This document shows, one piece after another, positions 34,101 to 45,684 of a DNA stretch of 64,000 bases (positions within the stretch are counted from its first letter, which is position 1; the number at the start of each line of letters is the position of its first letter). This DNA is from Papaver somniferum. Taxonomy: Eukaryota > Streptophyta > Magnoliopsida > Ranunculales > Papaveraceae. The notes under the pieces are model-generated. The model did not search any database, was not told where the DNA came from, and saw only the letters and a list, made by a program, of their open reading frames with translations. The translations under genes were made by a program, and so were the position numbers. Where the stretch lies: the NCBI RefSeq assembly GCF_003573695.1, contig NC_039359.1, forward strand, positions 95,601,275-95,665,274. Reading direction: 5' to 3'.

Positions 34101-34572
34101 TGTAGTTGCAGGAAATCCTACAACCACACCCTTAGAGTAATCTATAGAACAATCTAAGTAATCATCATAAGAATCACAAGAACATTCATTAAGATTTTCA
34201 AATTGGATACAAAGTAATGAGAAAACCCTAACTTGCTCTCCAGATAATATTCCTCTCTCCTAAATTTCTTGTCTAAGCTCTCAAAAAGATCTCTCCCTGA
34301 TACAAGGTCGCTCGGTCCCTTATATAGGGGTTTACATAGTGGATGACAGCTAAAGCCCTTATTTTCGGATTTGGCATGCGTTATTAACGCACGCTTACAT
34401 TGACTCTTCTTGCACGTACTCTTAACACTGCATAACTCTTCACACTTTACTCATGACTAAGTTGACGTCATCTGATCCGTCATTCCGGATATGTTGTATG
34501 CGGTCGCCTTTGCTCAGTCTTGATGATTATTGTTTCGCATATCTGATAGGTGTACGGTATTTTACTCCTACA
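34101..34572 (-). repeat. LTR (about 472 bp) with adjoining PPT-like tract
   Basis: Bounds are TGTAG and CTACA on the plus strand. On the minus strand a TATA box (TATATAAG, 34319-34326) is followed by a leader and AT-rich U5, ending in CAACTACA. A purine tract (ATGAGAAGAGGCAAAA on minus) directly precedes the LTR start at 34573-34588, so this looks like a 3' LTR with a little interior to its right. No partner LTR is seen. It interrupts the LINE fragment. No target duplication is evident. Confidence 0.6.
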
Positions 34573-34588
34573 TTTTGCCTCTTCTCAT

Positions 34589-35467
34589 ACCGTTCTTTTA
34601 GAGAAAGAGCGATATGAGAAACTCTAATCTATTCTGCCGCACCCGTTCATCTTTTCATATTCTTATTTGTTGACCTAATCTCGTGATTTCGGCATGATAG
34701 TCTACGTGTGTCCTTTCAACCACTAGTTGTTTGACACGTCTTCTAATAACCGCCGGCTCACACACTATTATATCTTCTCGAGGTCATGGTTGCTTGAAAA
34801 AGGCATGTTGGGCTCGAAAAAAATCATACTTCAATTGAGCACATGCTAAGAAGCATTGTTGCAAACATGAGAATGCAGTTGTTAAACACATACTTCCAGA
34901 AGTGAACATATCGAGATATAGTATAAGCCAATTATCCAAAAATAAAAAACAAAAACAACCAACACCACACACACACATCGTATCTTTAACATCATCTCGG
35001 AGCGTAACTTTTCCCCCTTTTTTGTTTCTTAATTAATTTTATGACTGTGAGGACTCCACAAGATCTTCTTTTCTTAATGTTTTTCTTTTTCCTTTTTTTC
35101 CCCCTTAATCTTCCAGGGCTTGTTTTGTGGGGAAATATATTATAACACGTAAAAGTAGTCTTTGATGATTGATCTAGTCATTATTAAAAGTGGATATTTC
35201 TTGAACCTAGGTTTTTTATTAATTTTTATAGTGGATCTTTCTTGAACCTAGACATTTAAATGTTCATGTCCTTTTTTCACATTAACTAGTTATAGTAATA
35301 ACTAATTCGGCTTAATTCTCAATTTTATTTTGAATTAAATTCATATATGTATAATATTCTGATAATGATATTCAATATACAAATTACCAAAAAAAGAAAA
35401 CAAATCAGCAAGCAATTTCGACAATACACAGAAAAGTCACTATACATGCATTCAACCATCATATGGT
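34589..35467. other. No gene seen
   Basis: 34589 to about 34790 may be leftover interior of the LTR element. The rest is AT-rich with T-runs (35020-35110) and two near-copies of a GTGGAT(A/C)TTTCTTGAACCTAG word at 35191 and 35231. Confidence 0.5.
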
Positions 35468-35550
35468 TGTTGAGATTATTAGTCCCACATTGTCTGGGAA
35501 ATCTAAGATCCTGCGATTTTTAATCTTATGGACCTCTCCACTCATTCTCT
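35468..35550 (+). repeat. Copia LTR fragment (TGTTGAGATTATTAGTCCCAC)
   Basis: This matches the common start of plant copia LTRs (TGTTGAGAT, then AGTCCCACATTG). A diverged copy lies in opposite orientation at 36353-36414. The two face each other, so they are not the two LTRs of one element. Confidence 0.65.
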
Positions 35551-35663
35551 TGATATCCTTTAATTTCTTTCCAGCTGTGGTTACAACAGTACCCCCATCA
35601 TCATCAAACTGGTCCTTCTTTATAAATTCAGCCAACACCCACCCAACCCGATAATACACTCCT

Positions 35664-36345
35664 TCACAGCCATGTTGAACAACATGTGCATATCATCCCC
35701 TTAACTATTCGCTTCCTGCCTAATACTTTAAACACAAATCTCATAACTCCAGTGAAGATAAAACATTTCAGTTCCTGGAGATGTTTCCCATTATTTGTAT
35801 TAAACGGTACGTCAATGGCAAGAAAACCATTCCCGTTCAAATGATTGAGGAAATTATTCATAGTTTTATCTTTTAGAAGTTTATTGCGTGTAATCAAGTA
35901 GGGGAGGGAGATTCCCGGTACATAACGAGGTTGTCCTGTAGCTTGTCCATACTCATCCAGTCGAACATGGATGTTCATCTGGAGTTCGATGATGGCTTTT
36001 ACTGAGTACGCGATACATTAAGGTGATCCTCTCTGATTAGCATCTATCGAGATCTGATTACCACCAGGTAGTGTCAGATCACTCGATGTTGGATCTCTCC
36101 ATGAAAATGCAGCAGACTTCACATCTAAAAAGCCATATTTTGCCACCCCCCCACCCCTTCAGCCAATCTGTCGATCTTTCTGCAGAGGGATGTATGCTCA
36201 TATGAAAATTCATCAGTGTCTGCCAAATATTTTCTCCAGGTTTCGGCTCTAGATGGGTCAAGTAAATCCGAATGATTTTCTTCAGGGTTCTCTGCCATTG
36301 GATATATGTTGTAAGCAGACAATGGATATTACTTTTTTTTCTCAT
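35664..36345 (-). pseudogene. Unidentified coding-like remnant between inverted LTR fragments
   Basis: Minus-strand frames give protein-like text: first MAENPEENHSDLLDPSRAET and CRKIDRLAEGVGG (36125-36322), then RLDEYGQATGQPRYVPG, NFLNHLNGNGFLAID and ELKCFIF (35664-35978). The blocks are in different frames with stops between them. The acidic leader and the mixed composition suggest a host gene fragment rather than chance. I cannot name a family. It is enclosed by oppositely oriented copia LTR pieces. Confidence 0.35.
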
Positions 36346-36352
36346 GTTGCTG

Positions 36353-36414
36353 CTAGGATTATAAACCGCATGATCTTAGATAGCCTAGAAAATGTGAGAC
36401 TAATAATCTCAACA
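36353..36414 (-). repeat. Copia LTR fragment, inverted copy
   Basis: Its reverse complement starts TGTTGAGATTATTAGTCTCAC and matches 35468-35530 with a few changes before diverging. See the entry at 35468. Confidence 0.65.
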
Positions 36415-39318
36415 ATGGTTACAAGAATCTCATACATTAATATGTGTTCAAAGAAAGTAAATGAAAAAGTTTCTAAGGGAAGTAAATGAACACAGTGGTA
36501 TGATAATGTTGATAATGCACTTTAATAGAAGTTTAAAGAGAGCATCTTTTATAGGGAGTGTGTTTGGAGTAGATTGGTGTTCTTTGTACAACGAATAGTT
36601 AGTTGCACATGCACCTCATCTCAATATCTGATGACTTAGTCATGGTTTGTGCAATGGGATCATGAGACTACCGGTTTTATGTTTAGTTGGATCCAGTACC
36701 CCTGCCTTCTTCTAAATCTTATGGCCTAACCATGAAGATGATTCGGTATGTGTTATATAAGAAGTTAAAAGAAATCCTAAAAATAAGACAAGACGATGAA
36801 ACTCTTTGGGAGAGATGTTTCCTATCCTCCATACAAACCAAGACCGATATCACATATGAAGATTTTGTTCAAGCCGGCTAACCAAATAACCAGGGTGAGT
36901 GCACGATCAAAATATATTGGAGTGTTAGATTCCCTTACAGTATTAACTTTTCTCGAGTTTTTTCATAAACCTTATGGCCCAACCAAATGATCATAATGAA
37001 ACCATCTTCATCTACAATAACAAGTAGTAATGTAACTCAAAACCATACTAAAACCATCAAATTATTGATATCTACGTAAAAAAAAAATAAAAATAAAAAA
37101 CTGAAATTATAGACGACTTAGCATAAAAACCAAAATTTAATAAGTAATTACTTTAATTATTCTATTAGATATCTTTATAAAATAACATACAATGATCAAT
37201 CAAAAATTCAAATCTGTATACAAGAAAAAAAAAATGTAAACAAAGCGTATGTGAAAAGTGTAAATATAAAAAAAACACAAGTATTTGTGGATTAATGAGC
37301 CACATCCCACTTTCATGTTTTTAAGTACCTCTATCTGACGTATTGTTAAACCTAAATGTTCATTAAATTTTTTTGTTTTTTTAGAAATATTTTTTATAGT
37401 TAATATTTGACTACATATAATATTCAGAACAACGTTGGTAACAAAGAGTCTTATAAATATTTTTTATATACAAGATGATGTCTTTGTTGGAAAAATAGCT
37501 TTTATGAGAAGTTTAAGAAATTCTTTTGATACACCTTCAGAAGTTTCGTTCCGACTTAATTGAGTAGGAAATCCAAAAGTAAGAATAGATGGTTTAAAAA
37601 GAAATTATGAAAACTACTTAGAAGTAAAAAAGGGATTCCTTGGAGAAACAATAAATATTTGATTCTTGCTATTGGATGAAGCAGCTTTTCCCGTAGGTTT
37701 TCCTGCAACATAAAAATGCTCTAAGTTTTTTTTGTTGATTCATCTTTTTCTCTTTAATCTTCCGAGAATTTCTCTATACAAAAATGTTTCTCCTAAAATG
37801 TTTTCAAATTTAAACCATGCCATGTAAATGGTGAGTGAGATGAATCAACTAAGTATACTAATTGGATTTACTTCCTTTGCGTATTTTAGTTGTGTTATCA
37901 AAAAAAAAAGTGTCAAGTATAACATTTATCCAAGATCAAACAAAGTTGGACATTGATTAGCTATTTTGATTTAGTGGTTTAATTATTTGATTCTCTTTGA
38001 AGTTATATTGGATATATCTGTTAGCAATTTATACGAAGCTTACTAAAATAATTTTTTTCATTATAAAGAGAATCTCAAAAAGGGTGATTCTTATTACTTA
38101 TCGATCAAGTGTTCCAATTCCATCATAATATCGATTAAGTGGGTGATTTGTATTACTTATCCAATTCCTTATAATTATTCTTATTCAAAAATTATTTCGT
38201 TAAATAATGATTCGATACACCCTCACACTTTATATTTGAAGGTATATTCAGTCCATCAACTATGTACTAAATTTCAGAAGAAAACGAGATCCTAATACAC
38301 TTCATGGTAAATGGATAAGACAAATAGATCAAGTAACAATTTTAACATCAGAAAAACAATCATGAATCATTATGCATACCATACATATGAGAATTATTAA
38401 TTTGACTTCCTATCCATTTATGTTATACTATCTTAATAAATTTTTAACTTATAAGTTGGTAAATGAAAATCTTATCATTGCTTTCTTTTAGCTTCTCAGG
38501 AGTATAACTACTTCCGATATCCAAACATATTACAAAATTTCTTTTGAGGATTACTTTATTTTATTTTATTGAGCATTTAAAAGGTATGCAATAAGCACTT
38601 TAGGAGGCTGATGTTAGATTCACGTTGCATAACAGTTCAGTTTGAACGATTTGATGTGTGCATTTCATATGTAATGGTTCAAGGGCACAATTCAGTTGTG
38701 GTATATTTTTATATCTTATAAAACCAAGAAATAAATCTTAAAAATAAGGTTAAGAGATTAAGTCTACAATAAATAAAAACTAGAACCTCATACATAACCT
38801 AACATATGGATGCGGTAGGGCCGACGGTTTGGTTACCATACCTCCACCACCACCACCACTAACGTCACTGCCTCCACCGTTCACTAACACCCGCCACCTC
38901 CACAACCACCACTAATGTGTGCTGGTATATATTAACAAACTATCAATAATATAAATTCACTATATTAAGTCAACTAATGGGATATTTATAATGAAAAAAA
39001 TTAATAGAACATTTATTATAAGAAATTGACGACACAATGATAATAAAACAAACTAAGATTGTTGGATTTATTTTAAACTTTTGATCACAGACGTCAATTA
39101 TAGAGTGTGATCAAACTAACCACAACCATACTTTATCTTATGCGAGGACAAAACCATTTTTCTAAGCTAACTTAGCCCCGATTAACTTTATTGTTAGAGA
39201 TGTTTTAGCTTGTTGGGTAGTATGTTATATTATTTAATATTTTTATTTTATTTCTATTTATAGATTAAATGTCAAGGTTATAAAATAGACTACTGAAGGC
39301 TGCGCATAATCGAACCTA
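36415..39318. other. AT-rich intergenic DNA, no gene seen
   Basis: There are only short chance frames and AT-rich stretches, with a CCA microsatellite at 38842-38859. I see no transposon ends. The stretch finishes at the CACTA target site CTA (39316-39318). Confidence 0.6.
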
Positions 39319-39344
39319 CACTACACCAAATTTTGGGATTAGAA

Positions 39345-39645
39345 ACAGAAACAAACCGTTACGAATCGGGGTTGTAACGACCCTCGTCTGTTTCAAAAGG
39401 GCTTATTTTAATTTTTTCGCAACGACAATGGGGCGTTACGAATTTTGTGTCGCAATGGCGTTCGTAACAGAGATGAGCCATTACGAAATGCCACGTGGTA
39501 ACAGCTGACAGCCGTTACGACTTTTTTGTAACAACCCAGTCGTAACATGTAGGAGCCGATACTACGTGGCAGTTTAGTAACATACAAGAACCGTTACGAC
39601 TCAGAAAGTTGAAACAGATTTTAGCCGTTACGAAATTTTTTGTAA
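39345..39645. repeat. CACTA left subterminal repeat zone
   Basis: CGTTACGA-type words and their complements (GTAACG, TCGTAAC) occur at least ten times in 300 bp, in both orientations, with intervening ACGTGG words. Matching words fill the right subterminal zone. Confidence 0.8.
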
Positions 39646-42278
39646 CATCAAAAAATTACTGCCAGGCAACATTGACCATGTCAATGCTGACCGGCAGTTC
39701 ATTTTATGCCGGAAATAAGTCGGAATCCTAAATTCAATACCCTGCATACACCTTTCAATACAATCATCATCGACACTCAACAATAATTTCTTCAATCTAT
39801 TCATATCACATATATTCAATTCATATCAGATTCACATAACAAAAGAACTGAAATTTCTCTAATTACCAAACTTTTTTTGTCAAGTATCAAATTTCTAAGG
39901 GAATACATGGAAGGTTCCAAATTTCTAAGGAAACACATACAAACTTACTAACTTCCAACAAAACTTACAAAACTTGAATACATGAAACTTATAAAACTTG
40001 AAGTTGCTTTGTTCTCAACCCATTCTGATCAAATAAAGCATCATTCAAATAACCTGCAAACATAAAAAATCTGTATACTTAGATGTTGGATGTAAGCAAT
40101 ATATAGAGAAAGTTATCCCATATGAAAAGGGTGAAGTTATGAAGTTATTGCTGCAGGAAAGTAAGAGAACTAAAGTACGGCTAGGGAAAACATCATGGTA
40201 AGAAGTAAACAGTGTGTGATGAGATTGGTGACGTCTCTGAGAGACGAGGAAAATTCACTTAGAGAATAAAAACATTACCTGCTTCTGGTAACTGATTTGG
40301 CTCCACGAATGTGTCTATAGTGAAGAATGCTGAGGTTGCAACTGCAAGTGACGCTGATGTTGCTGCGGTGCAAGAATTTGTTGTCACTGTTGTTGCTCCT
40401 TATTCAGCTATTCACCTGAATGAATCAACTAACAAAAGAAGAATACATAAGAAACTATAGTAATTAGGATAAAGGACCAAAATGCATCCCCCAAGAGACT
40501 AAGGCACGCAATTTCTCTGCGGGAATAACACCACAGGATGCAAGTTATTGTATTATATGTTTCTTACTATGAAATTCTTTAGGAAAATATGTAAAACTAA
40601 GAAGGCCCCTAACAAGGATTGAATACACCTACAAAAACAACATTTCTTCATTCATCTTACAAGCACCACAACACCCACATCATAAAATCTTCAAACCCAA
40701 GTCCTTAAATTCACAAAAGATGTTAAATTGCGGCAATAAGGACAATAATAACAGCTGACCTCCATAGAGCCACAGAAGGTGAACAACATCATTTTTCCTA
40801 GTGTAATCCACCCACGTTGCATTGAGCAATGGCTGCAAAAAAATTTATTATAACATTGGCCGGAGCTGCTCCGAATCTGATGCAAAAAAACAAACCTGGT
40901 AAGGAAGCTGACAAGAAACTGTTAAACTGCGACGATGATAGCTTGAACCTAGAATTAATATCAGTACCATACACTTCTTCTTGCTTCAAAAGTTGTAAGA
41001 CAAATAACCGTCCACATTCTCACTCGAATAATTCATTTTTTATGACCAACTTGGAATCAAACAAGCACATTACCAAATTACTAATAGTCGGAGACATAAA
41101 ATGAACATGAATCTAAAACACCTCAATTTAGTGTATCGAAACTGACGAACAGTCACCATGATAACCATTGATCTTCTTGCAGCTTCCCAGGGGACAAAGA
41201 TACCTGCGATAAGAAAATGGAGGAACTGCAAAGAGTTAATAGCTGGACCAAGAAAAACAACTATGTATTCACAATGAATTAACAAAAAGTTACACACATG
41301 AAGTCACTGATGTGCTTAGTCGACGATGTCTGGTTATTTGGTAGATGAGGTTCACAAATACATCAAACAGATAATAAACTGCCGGCCCAAACATAAAGTT
41401 TCAACATACATGTGGAAAAGCAACTGTAACTACCTGAGACTATTAGAGTTTCAAGTGAATGACAACATTGAGAATGTGAGTTGAGATAATAGAAGAAGAA
41501 AAAAGAGAACAGACCAACAAAATTGCAAAATCGAACAGTTTATGGAATCTCTCCAGCAGTACAAACAAGCCGCTACATCAATAATTGTTTAGGCATGAGC
41601 GATCCAGATAAATGAGGACTGAGGAGAAACCAAGCTGGTTATCAACATTTTTCTCTTCTCCATCCGATTCTCTTCACATACAACAGAAACTTACAGCCAT
41701 GGATAACTACTGAGGTGGATCATCCGAATGGAATGAGCTTAATTATTCCTCCATCACTTTACAGGTCCTGAGAAACCTAAGTTATCTCAACTATGATGGA
41801 AAGCGACACTATAACATGAGATCTTCAAAACATAACAAACACTGCACACAAAATCTGAATCCAGTTCATCATCTTTATATCTAAGATGATTGTGACATGG
41901 TAACAATGAGATGGTTCCTAAAAGAACATGCTCAAATTAATTAACTTGACGAAGTTATTCAATCGTCTTTATCTTTTGAAGATTCGACCAAGACGGTACA
42001 GACTGATAGAAAAACGTAACAGTTCCAACAAGTTTGACATAATCTCTCTAGACTAAGACTCAAAAACACAAAGAAGAAGATCTGAACAAGGAAAAAAGAG
42101 AAGCAACAATAACAACTAAGGGAAAATGAATTTTCCTAAATGCATAACTCAAGACTAATGGCTGAAGTTTCCCAATGGTCCAACAAAAGAAGCATAAAAG
42201 GTAAATCGTGTAACTACACACTAACAAGTTATCACAATTATCTAATTGAGTAACATAACCCAAATAGTGTGACAACTT
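39646..42278. other. CACTA interior, no identified gene
   Basis: Intron-like AT-rich DNA. A possible Gln-rich exon on the minus strand lies at 40310-40420, where a QQQ- and QLQPQHSS-like frame ends at a GTAATG donor. Another short frame lies at 40798-40989. Neither is assigned to a family. These may be exons of further captured genes. Confidence 0.35.
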
Positions 42279-42920
42279 CCAGTCATGCCCTCTCTGTACT
42301 GTGATGCGAACATGGCCATAACAGCAAGAGAACCAGAACCCATTGTGACATAAGGAAGACTATCAGTTGAACCATGTGGGTAGATCTACAAAAAACAACT
42401 TCCAGTTACAAACGGAACACATATAACGAAGAAACTAAAGGAGATAGCAGTGACAGTATTTGAGTACAACAACTTCCTGTTAAATAGTGCAACAACCTCC
42501 AGTTATCCAGATTCTTTCGAACTATGCAAATACATCTGAGTGCAAAAGACAAATACACCTGAAAAGGTGAGTCTTCAAAAGTGTAAGAGCTTTAACAACC
42601 CTTGATTGACAACCACTTACATAACAGTGTAGGTTAAGCTGGGAGCTGACCATGTCTATATAAAAATAAAAATATTTGTTGTTCACTTTCATACGTATAA
42701 ACTGTATAACGAAAACATTGTTTATCCATAAATAACCAACAACCTCGGCCTACAAAAGAGTAAAATGAGAAAATATACTTGTGACTGCTTCTGTATCCGC
42801 AACAGTTCCTGTTCCACATTAATAAATATTAGGTGCCATGTAATGAATCTTTTCACAGTTCTTGTCACAAACAATGAATCCTTCTGTTGCCCTTGTACCC
42901 GTCCCAAGAACAACACCATC
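42279..42920 (-). pseudogene. PBB: Captured fragment of 20S proteasome beta-2 subunit (PBB), three exons
   Basis: Three minus-strand exons match PBB (PSMB7-like). 42779-42920 encodes [26 protein letters not shown] and ADTEAVT. 42559-42655 encodes MVSSQLNLH, SRVVKALTLLKTHLF. 42279-42385 encodes [20 protein letters not shown] and FASQYREGM. Exon edges keep AG acceptors and GT donors and join in phase between the first two. The exon for the GHV...LGGVD part is missing, as are the start, the propeptide and the catalytic N-terminal Thr. A TAA follows NIY. The real gene encodes the trypsin-like proteasome subunit. This copy cannot. It lies inside the CACTA element next to a GH5 fragment. Confidence 0.88.
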
Positions 42921-43069
42921 CTACAGTTGCAATGAAGGAAAAAATGAGAACAAATACCATCAACTACCACAAAGACTGAAACCATGAAGCCGCAACTTTA
43001 CCATGATTAGTTATAACATGATTGGTTTCATCATCTACATTTCCCTAAGCTAAATCAATTACACTTAAC

Positions 43070-43697
43070 GAACTTTATTGTCCTCCCCTCTTTCAATAGT
43101 AAATGTTTCCGTCTTTGACGGTGATCTGGATGTTGCAGTGACAGAGGCCCCTTGTCCAGTACAAGATGAAAACTTTTTAGTGAAGGCACGAAACTGATAT
43201 TCCGATCGATTTACCCTCCATTAATGTAACAGAGAGTGGTTGCATGATCTCAAACATCTCCAACACAACTAAGGAGTACAGAAAAAGTTTGAAAATGAAG
43301 TAGTATTAAATTTTGATCGATGACTATCTTACTCTGAAGGTTTCCCAATCAATGGCTTTTTCTTGGTCCACAAAGACACCTGAACCTCCTCCATTTTTTG
43401 CACTTATATACTTATTTAACTTCAGAGATCTGAAACGAACCTTTGCTCCATCTTGCATTATAAACTTTGATAAATATACAACCAAAAATTACAGAACTTA
43501 ACCAAAAACAAATTCATTCCATAAATAATACTTACGAGCATATCTGGATTGGAAATGCCATCAAATAGTTCAGGTTTCATCCATCTCTCAACAACCAAAC
43601 AATTACCCAAGTTCACACCCCTTACTTTCCCACCCTTCACACTTAAGAATGACCCAACTGCACTCAACAGAAAACATAATTGCTCATCAAAATGCAA
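43070..43697 (-). pseudogene. Captured fragment of GH5 glucan 1,3-beta-glucosidase, three exons
   Basis: Exon 1 (43536-43697) encodes KVRGVNLGNCLVVERWMKPE followed by LFDGISNPDML and ends at a GTAAGT donor. Exon 2 (43333-43451) encodes DGAKVRFRSLKLNKYIS, NGGGSGVFVDQEKAIDWETF and a GTAAGA donor. Exon 3 (about 43070-43220) encodes WRVNRSEYQFRAF, a Ser-rich turn and SPSKTETFTIERG. These match the N-terminal and fascin-like parts of plant exo-1,3-beta-glucanases. The usual NLGGW and VTEGW motifs have changed (NLGNC, VERW). The catalytic GH5 Glu residues lie beyond the captured part. It is on the same strand as the proteasome fragment, suggesting a chimeric transcript. Confidence 0.85.
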
Positions 43698-44449
43698 ACA
43701 ATTCTGAAATCAATGAAAATTAACTAAACAGGGGACATCCAATCAGTTAGTTATGATGATGAACACTTACACAGTTCTTCAAAGTTCTAATTTTGATGAG
43801 AAACAAAAACCCTAAAATCAGTTCATATTTCCAAACCTAAAATAGAAATTAATATAAAACCCTAAAATCAGTTCATATGTTGGAACTTATACCTTTTAAG
43901 TTGGATTAACAATCAGTTCTTCAAACCCTAACATGAAATCAGAAAAAAAAATCGAATTAAATTTAATTGAAGAAGATTAACAAATCGAAACTAAGATGAA
44001 ACAAATCGTATCAGATTCACGGATCAACAAAATCGTATTTGAAACAAATCGAAACCCTAAAAACCAGACGATTGAAAAACTTAGAAACCCTATAAATCGA
44101 AAAGTTATTGAAAAGATCGATGAACTTACACAGGTTAACGATTGAAGAGATTTCTGTGATGATTTCATTGACTCATCGTTTGAGAGGAAGGGAAGAGAGG
44201 AAGGAGTTGAAAGGAAGGGAAGAGAGGCAGGAGCCGAAGAGGAAAAAAAAGAGAAATGAAAACTCGATCTCGATTTCACCAAGGTATATCCTCTAAATCA
44301 CGCATGTGAATCGCACACGCGTGGTAGGAAATATCCTCACGTACAACTCACCGTGGGTGAAAATATAATGCCACGCATGTGAATGGCACATGCACATTTT
44401 AAAGGTGTTACTACCCTGGTGTGACCAAGCGTGTAACTGGCACGCCTAA
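43698..44449 (-). promoter_or_regulatory. Putative 5' exon and promoter of the captured transcription unit
   Basis: On the minus strand a pyrimidine-rich leader (about 44270-44170) is followed by a GTAAGT donor at 44130 and then AT-rich intron-like DNA with several AAACCCTA words. This resembles a non-coding first exon and intron of a plant gene and lies just inside the CACTA right subterminal zone. Confidence 0.35.
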
Positions 44450-44611
44450 AAAAAAAATCGTAAAGGCTTACCCCTGAAACGAATTTAAAAAAATTAGCAA
44501 CGGCTTCAGCGTGTTACTAATCTCTTGTAACGTCCATTTAAAACGGGAAATTCGTAACGGCCCATAAGCCGTTATGAATTGTTGTTACGATTCCGGGAAT
44601 TTGGTGCAGTG
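44450..44611. repeat. CACTA right subterminal repeat and terminal inverted repeat
   Basis: GTAACG, CGTTATGA and TTGTTACGA words match the left subterminal zone in inverted order. The last 24 bp are the terminal inverted repeat. Confidence 0.85.
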
Positions 44612-45329
44612 CTAACTCGTGAACCGAAATCAAGCTTTCTAAAACTGAATTGAATCGAACCGGATATCAAAGGTGTAACTATGGTTGTCACTTTTGGAAA
44701 ATCGAAATACTTAGGTTCGGTTTCAGTTCCTACACCTAACCGAACCGAATTAACCGAGAAATCGAGTGTCAAGAAATTTCAGTCATTGATTAGTTAAATT
44801 TCATGTTAGGTATAGAACTATAGTTTCTTTTCATTTTCTCTTCATTGAGCAGTAACACAAATCTTCACTGCCTCCTTCTTTTTGTTTTCTCCTTTACTTC
44901 CATGGATTCTCTACATAGAAGTGTAGCTCTAAATCTTGAAAAATTACCAATATGAATCATCGCTGGAGTGACAACAAGAGTTAGGAGATTTTCCTTATGG
45001 GTTTTAGTTGGAAACTTGACTCTATCATATTCAATAGCTCATTGAAGTTATTGAAGTTGTTATTTCTGATCTTCTTACTTCAATTCATAATATGGGTTAT
45101 CGTAATACAATGATTTCATGATTCTTTAAGTTGATGTGACAAAATTGAAATTACGGTTCATCCTAGTAATCTTGTTAGAAATCTCAAATATATGAGTATA
45201 GGAAACATGGGTGTGTCTGATTTTTTAAGGATTTTAATTGATTGTTTTTGTTTTGATTGACTATTGAATGTTAAAAGAGTTGAGATATATAACACAAAAC
45301 TAGTTCTTGGTACAATAAATTGTTTCGAA
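44612..45329. other. No gene seen
   Basis: AT-rich DNA beginning with the CTA target duplication. A block rich in CCGAA/TCGG words lies at 44625-44770. No coding content is recognised. Confidence 0.5.
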
Positions 45330-45684
45330 CTAAGATTTCTAAGGACCAATGAACATCCATCGGTTGAATCATATCTCGAGATGTTTAACAAGACAAGGTT
45401 GACTCGAAATTTCTTCTTTGCAATATAAAATCTATTAGAAATCATAGGACATAGTCTCATATAGATAGAACGGTGATATATGTGGGTCAATAGAGTGGTT
45501 CAATCTTCACATGCCTTTGTCGATCTTCAGTCTTCGAAGGTTATTCAGTGATGTCTGATACTTAATTACCAACTTCTATACGTAGTCTGAGACTTGACTT
45601 TAGTAGGCTATATCAAAATGTAGTTTTGCTCAACTAACATCGACAAAAAGCTTGTATGTTTGACTGAGCAGTGTTCTAATATAT
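45330..45684 (-). repeat. Sirevirus-type LTR fragment (U3 start)
   Basis: The end GCAGTGTTCTAAT and the upstream blocks (GTCTGAGACTTGACTTTAG, TAACATCGACAAA, TCACATGCC) align with 6900-7265 of the first Sirevirus LTR in the same orientation, with many changes. The remainder of this LTR is absent. Confidence 0.6.

Larger units (their letters stand above)
39319..44611. mobile_element. CACTA (En/Spm) transposon carrying host gene fragments
   Basis: The left end is CACTACACCAAATTTTGGGA. The right end is its inverted match CACTGCACCAAATTCCCGGA. Both are flanked by CTA (39316-39318 and 44612-44614), the 3-bp duplication expected of CACTA elements. Subterminal zones are dense in GTTACGA/TCGTAAC words (39345-39640 and 44450-44590), the kind of repeat bound by TNPA-like proteins. 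No TNPD transposase is recognisable, so the element is non-autonomous. The interior instead holds minus-strand exon fragments of two host genes. Length is 5293 bp. Confidence 0.92.

Noticed and set aside
33933..34127. Minus-strand ORF over the LINE/LTR junction
   Set aside because: It is antisense to the LINE linker and crosses an insertion junction, so it is a chance frame.
43977..44282. 101-codon Ser/Phe-rich minus-strand ORF
   Set aside because: It falls in a pyrimidine-rich leader and intron-like DNA. Better read as UTR of the captured unit.
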